From: Actinomycetota bacterium
GTDB taxonomy: Bacteria; Actinomycetota; Actinomycetes; S36-B12; UBA5976
DNA: 10,466 nucleotides
Assembly (NCBI GenBank): GCA_947486505.1
Contig: CANKTT010000044.1
Coordinates: 1-10,466, forward strand
Reading direction: 5' to 3'
Part shown: piece by piece, positions 6,704-10,466 of the stretch
How positions within the stretch are numbered: position 1 is the first letter of the stretch
Layout of the letters: every line of letters starts with the position of its first letter
Notes under the pieces: generated by a model
Told to the model about the DNA's origin: nothing
The model's database searches: none
The model's input: only the letters and a program-made list of their open reading frames with translations
Translations under genes and position numbers: made by a program

Positions 6704-6709
6704 ATCTTA
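6704..6709 (-). promoter_or_regulatory. -10 element (TAAGAT) for CotH operon
   Basis: On the minus strand TAAGAT ends six bases before the ATG of the CotH gene. There is no convincing -35. The promoter lies 35 bases from repeat copy 5 and reads into the unit. Confidence 0.4.
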
Positions 6710-6744
6710 CATTGGGGCTTACTTGAGTGATTGATTTCCCCTAG

Positions 6745-6782
6745 GCGTACAGAATCCGGATTACAGACCGACTCGTCTATTT
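6745..6782 (+). repeat. rnpB-end repeat, copy 5 (longest)
   Basis: The 38 nt match rnpB 71-108 with one mismatch (A for C at 6760, inside the otherwise strongly conserved CCGGCTTA). The match starts at the 3' arm of the last small hairpin and runs through the P1 strand CTCGTCT into the T-rich tail. Being the most distant and the longest copy, it fits the displaced original 3' end of rnpB. Confidence 0.87.
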
Positions 6783-6794
6783 AAACCTCAAATG

Positions 6795-6823
6795 TTGCAT
6801 TAATGCTATGTAGCATGTATACT
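6795..6823 (+). promoter_or_regulatory. promoter of the xre operon
   Basis: TTGCAT (-35, 6795-6800), a 17-base spacer and TATACT (-10, 6818-6823). Seven bases after the -10 comes the ATG at 6831, so the transcript is probably leaderless. It starts 12 bases after repeat copy 5. A near copy lies at 2745-2773. Confidence 0.65.
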
Positions 6824-6827
6824 ACAT
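6808..6827. promoter_or_regulatory. palindromic operator over the -10 of xre
   Basis: ATGTAGCATGTATACTACAT has perfect 6-bp arms (ATGTAG / CTACAT) around an 8-base centre and covers the -10 element. This is the classic position for autorepression by a small dimeric Xre-type regulator. Autoregulation is inferred. Confidence 0.5.
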
Positions 6828-6830
6828 TTT

Positions 6831-7064
6831 ATGAGCAGAAATCCTGAAAATCCGGTTTACAACCGCATTGAGGCAGCGCGTTTGGCAATGGGCCTAACGC
6901 GCCAAGAACTAGCTGACAAAGCTGGCGTTCATTACCAAACGATTGGTTATTTAGAGCGCGAGGAATACAGCCCTTCTTTAGTTCTGGCATTGCGAATTTC
7001 AAAGGTCCTAGATCAAGAAGTTTCTGACCTGTTCTCGCTATCTCCGATTCGGAAGGAAAAGTAA
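6831..7064 (+). CDS. small Xre-family transcriptional regulator
   Basis: This 77-residue protein consists almost entirely of a Cro/C1-type helix-turn-helix domain: RIEAARLAMGLTRQELADKAGVHYQTIGYLEREEYSPSLVLALRISKVLDQEVSDLF (12-68), with the HTH itself at about 23-42. There is no ligand or dimerisation domain beyond this, as in the many short stand-alone regulators paired with a membrane protein gene. The start ATG lies seven bases after the -10 and lacks a ribosome site. The operator palindrome just upstream suggests autoregulation. The next gene starts two bases after the stop, so the two are co-transcribed. Confidence 0.88.
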   Translation: MSRNPENPVYNRIEAARLAMGLTRQELADKAGVHYQTIGYLEREEYSPSLVLALRISKVLDQEVSDLFSLSPIRKEK

Positions 7065-7066
7065 GC

Positions 7067-7666
7067 ATGCCAAGGAACAACAAGATTTACTGGTTTGAAG
7101 GTGTCACAGAGAAGGGAACTAAGGCTCTTCTTAATGATGAGAACCCTAAGTTTAATTGGCTTCGTCTCCAGCGAAATAGAAGAATCCTAGTAGTTGTTGT
7201 TTGGATAGGACTAGTTCTTGTTGCAATGGGAAGTTACTGGCCCACGCTAAAGACAAATCTTTCTCTGTCTAGCGGAGTCGATTTAATCGTCTTTTCCGTT
7301 ACCGCAATCTTTGTGATCCTGGCTGTGATTGCTGCAGTTATGGGTGATGCAATCGCGATTGCAGTTTTCGCCTACCTGAGTTCGACTATGCGTAATCGAA
7401 TCATCAAGCGAAGGGCCGCAAAAGGTAAAACTGGTGAATCGCCTAAGTTTGAAAAAGCAGTCCGAATGTTCGATAAGTATGGAATCTATGGCATGGCAAT
7501 TGCTGCTCCAGGTTTAATTGGAACTCAGATTGCTGCGATGGCATCTGTGGCGGCAGGAGTTAAGCCATTTCGAGCATCGACGCTCATAATTGCTAGCACC
7601 TTGATTTGGTCTGCTGGAATCGCAATTGCAATGGTTGCCTTTGATGTAAGGCTAGATCTTTCCTAG
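7067..7666 (+). CDS. membrane protein, possibly small multidrug export-like
   Basis: This 199-residue protein has a charged N-terminus (1-38), a membrane helix at about 39-58, a long hydrophobic stretch at about 68-102 (one or two helices), a basic cytosolic loop (RNRIIKRRAAKGKTGESPKFEKAVRMFDKYG) and two further segments at about 135-160 and 166-190. The block FDKYGIYGMAIAAPGLIGTQIAAMASVAAGVKPFR resembles the 'KYG..G....P..IG' segment of the putative small multidrug export / DedA-like proteins, but the resemblance is only partial and the family is not certain. GGAAGGA near the end of xre (7051-7057) serves as ribosome site. Co-transcription with xre suggests that the regulator controls it. 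Confidence 0.7.
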   Translation: MPRNNKIYWFEGVTEKGTKALLNDENPKFNWLRLQRNRRILVVVVWIGLVLVAMGSYWPTLKTNLSLSSGVDLIVFSVTAIFVILAVIAAVMGDAIAIAVFAYLSSTMRNRIIKRRAAKGKTGESPKFEKAVRMFDKYGIYGMAIAAPGLIGTQIAAMASVAAGVKPFRASTLIIASTLIWSAGIAIAMVAFDVRLDLS

Positions 7667-7681
7667 TCATTACTTCTGGAC

Positions 7682-7703
7682 GGACTGACCTAGCCTTCAG
7701 TCC
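7682..7703. other. hairpin after the membrane-protein gene
   Basis: GGACTGA and TCAGTCC form a perfect 7-bp stem around an 8-base loop. It lies 16 bases after the stop codon. It lacks a T run, so it is at best a weak or factor-dependent terminator, or a processing site. Confidence 0.35.
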
Positions 7704-7715
7704 AATTCCCTCAAA

Positions 7716-7743
7716 TTGTGCAGTCGTGCCCCACTTGTAGACT
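7716..7743 (+). promoter_or_regulatory. possible katG promoter
   Basis: TTGTGC (7716-7721), a 16-base spacer and TAGACT (7738-7743) would give a leader of about 25 bases containing the katG ribosome site. Both boxes are imperfect. No Fur- or OxyR-type operator was recognised by eye. Confidence 0.3.
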
Positions 7744-7745
7744 GA

Positions 7746-9926
<2,181 letters not shown>

Positions 9927-9938
9927 TTATTAAATCTA

Positions 9939-9974
9939 AAAAGAGAGGCACTCAGATTTGGGTGCCTCTCTTTT
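9939..9974 (+). terminator. Rho-independent terminator after katG
   Basis: The 13-bp perfect arms AAAAGAGAGGCAC (9939-9951) and GTGCCTCTCTTTT (9962-9974) surround a 10-base loop. The stem is GC-rich near the loop and ends in a T run, with an A run on the other side, so it may work in both directions. Confidence 0.9.
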
Positions 9975-10012
9975 AGTTGTTGTGTGTCCTAAGAATATGT
10001 GCTCAGGTTAGG

Positions 10013-10018
10013 TAATAC
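10013..10018 (+). promoter_or_regulatory. -10 element (TAATAC) for second DoxX-family gene
   Basis: TAATAC ends seven bases before the ATG at 10026. No Shine-Dalgarno sequence lies between them, again suggesting a leaderless mRNA. No clear -35 is seen. Confidence 0.4.
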
Positions 10019-10025
10019 TTAAATC

Positions 10026-10439
10026 ATGACCAAATATACCGCAGGCCGAGGCCTTGGAATCATGTTGCTAGTGGCTGGCGTTGCACACTTTGTTGCCCCA
10101 GCCGGTTTCGACAAAATTGTTCCACCAGTTTTGCCGTTCGAACCAAGATTTTGGACATACTTAAGTGGCGCTGCTGAGTTAACAGTAGGGGCAATGATGT
10201 TTGCGCCAATGTCAAAGACTTTATTCGGGAAACCGACTAGACAACTAGGTGTTTGGGCTGCCTTTGCGTTATTCGTTTTGGTTTTCCCAGCGAACATTTA
10301 CATGGCAATTGACTGGATGGATCATGAAATGCCAGATCCACTAATTGCCTTAGCGCGACTGCCGCTGCAGTTCGGTTTGTTCTACTGGTGCTGGGCCTTG
10401 AATAAGGACATGAACCGGGAACTTGCTAAGGCAATTTAG
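10026..10439 (+). CDS. DoxX-family integral membrane protein
   Basis: This 137-residue protein has about four membrane helices (roughly 8-26, 43-62, 75-94 and 105-125). The N-terminal pattern GRGLGIMLLVAGVAHFVAPAGFDKIVPPVLP followed by FWTYLSGAAELTVGAMMF is typical of the DoxX group close to COG4270: an 'AG..HF..P..F..IVP..LP' loop, then 'SGA.E...G'. The later FPANIYMAI and LPLQFGLFYWCWAL also fit. The function of these proteins is not settled; some take part in redox or oxidative-stress complexes. It follows katG but is separated from it by a strong terminator and has its own likely promoter. It differs clearly from the DoxX-like protein at 620-964 and is not a recent duplicate. Confidence 0.8.
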   Translation: MTKYTAGRGLGIMLLVAGVAHFVAPAGFDKIVPPVLPFEPRFWTYLSGAAELTVGAMMFAPMSKTLFGKPTRQLGVWAAFALFVLVFPANIYMAIDWMDHEMPDPLIALARLPLQFGLFYWCWALNKDMNRELAKAI

Positions 10440-10466
10440 CTTTCTAGAATCACAAATATCTTTCGT

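Larger units (their letters stand above)
2870..6753. mobile_element. putative rnpB-end unit 4 (LTD / CotH-DUF4956-VTC locus)
   Basis: The segment between copies 4 and 5 is about 3.9 kb. It holds a self-contained set of four genes: one reading right from the left edge and three reading left from the right edge, with the two transcription units meeting at overlapping stop codons. Its limits are inferred from the repeats. No recombinase is present. Confidence 0.5.

Noticed and set aside
80..6771. CRISPR-like array made of short direct repeats
   Set aside because: Spacing between copies is 373 to 3884 bases, complete genes lie between them, and the repeat is the end of rnpB. There are no regular spacers or cas genes.
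7682..7703. Hairpin as a Rho-independent terminator
   Set aside because: The stem is only 7 bp and no T run follows. It is listed only as a hairpin.

Overview
The window looks like part of a low-GC, streamlined actinobacterial genome. A freshwater acI-type (Nanopelagicales) organism is my best guess. This rests on the actinobacterial form of the RNase P RNA 3' end at the left edge, moderate-to-low GC, very short intergenic gaps, many apparently leaderless genes, and a long catalase-peroxidase gene. No species can be assigned from the sequence alone.

The left edge (1-~106) is the 3' end of rnpB, the RNase P RNA gene, on the + strand. Its last 18 bases before the end of helix P1, ATCCGGCTTACAGACCGA, recur four more times in the same orientation, always between genes: 453-470, 989-1006, 2870-2887 and 6754-6771 (the last with one mismatch). 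The most distant copy matches rnpB over 38 nt with one mismatch. This is the footprint left when elements integrate site-specifically at the 3' end of an RNA gene. Here it has happened repeatedly, giving a tandem series of units of about 373, 536, 1881 and 3884 bp plus an open-ended fifth stretch. No recombinase is encoded in the window.

Unit 1 carries one antibiotic-biosynthesis-monooxygenase (ABM) fold protein. Unit 2 carries a DoxX-like membrane protein. Unit 3 carries an ABC-2 type exporter (ATPase plus permease) and an orphan promoter/operator. Unit 4 carries a secreted lamin-tail-domain protein facing a CotH-kinase / DUF4956 / VTC-domain operon, a cell-envelope and polyphosphate-type locus. 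To the right of the last repeat lie an Xre-family regulator with a small membrane protein, katG with a strong terminator, and a second DoxX-family membrane protein. This part could be another unit or the original chromosomal flank of rnpB.

Six genes or operons start 6-7 nt after a -10-like hexamer and have no Shine-Dalgarno sequence, so they are probably leaderless. The secreted LTD protein, the small membrane protein and KatG have clear ribosome binding sites. The 28-bp promoter/operator in front of the Xre regulator has a near copy in the gene-free stretch beside the ABC exporter. This suggests either cross-regulation or a lost regulator gene.
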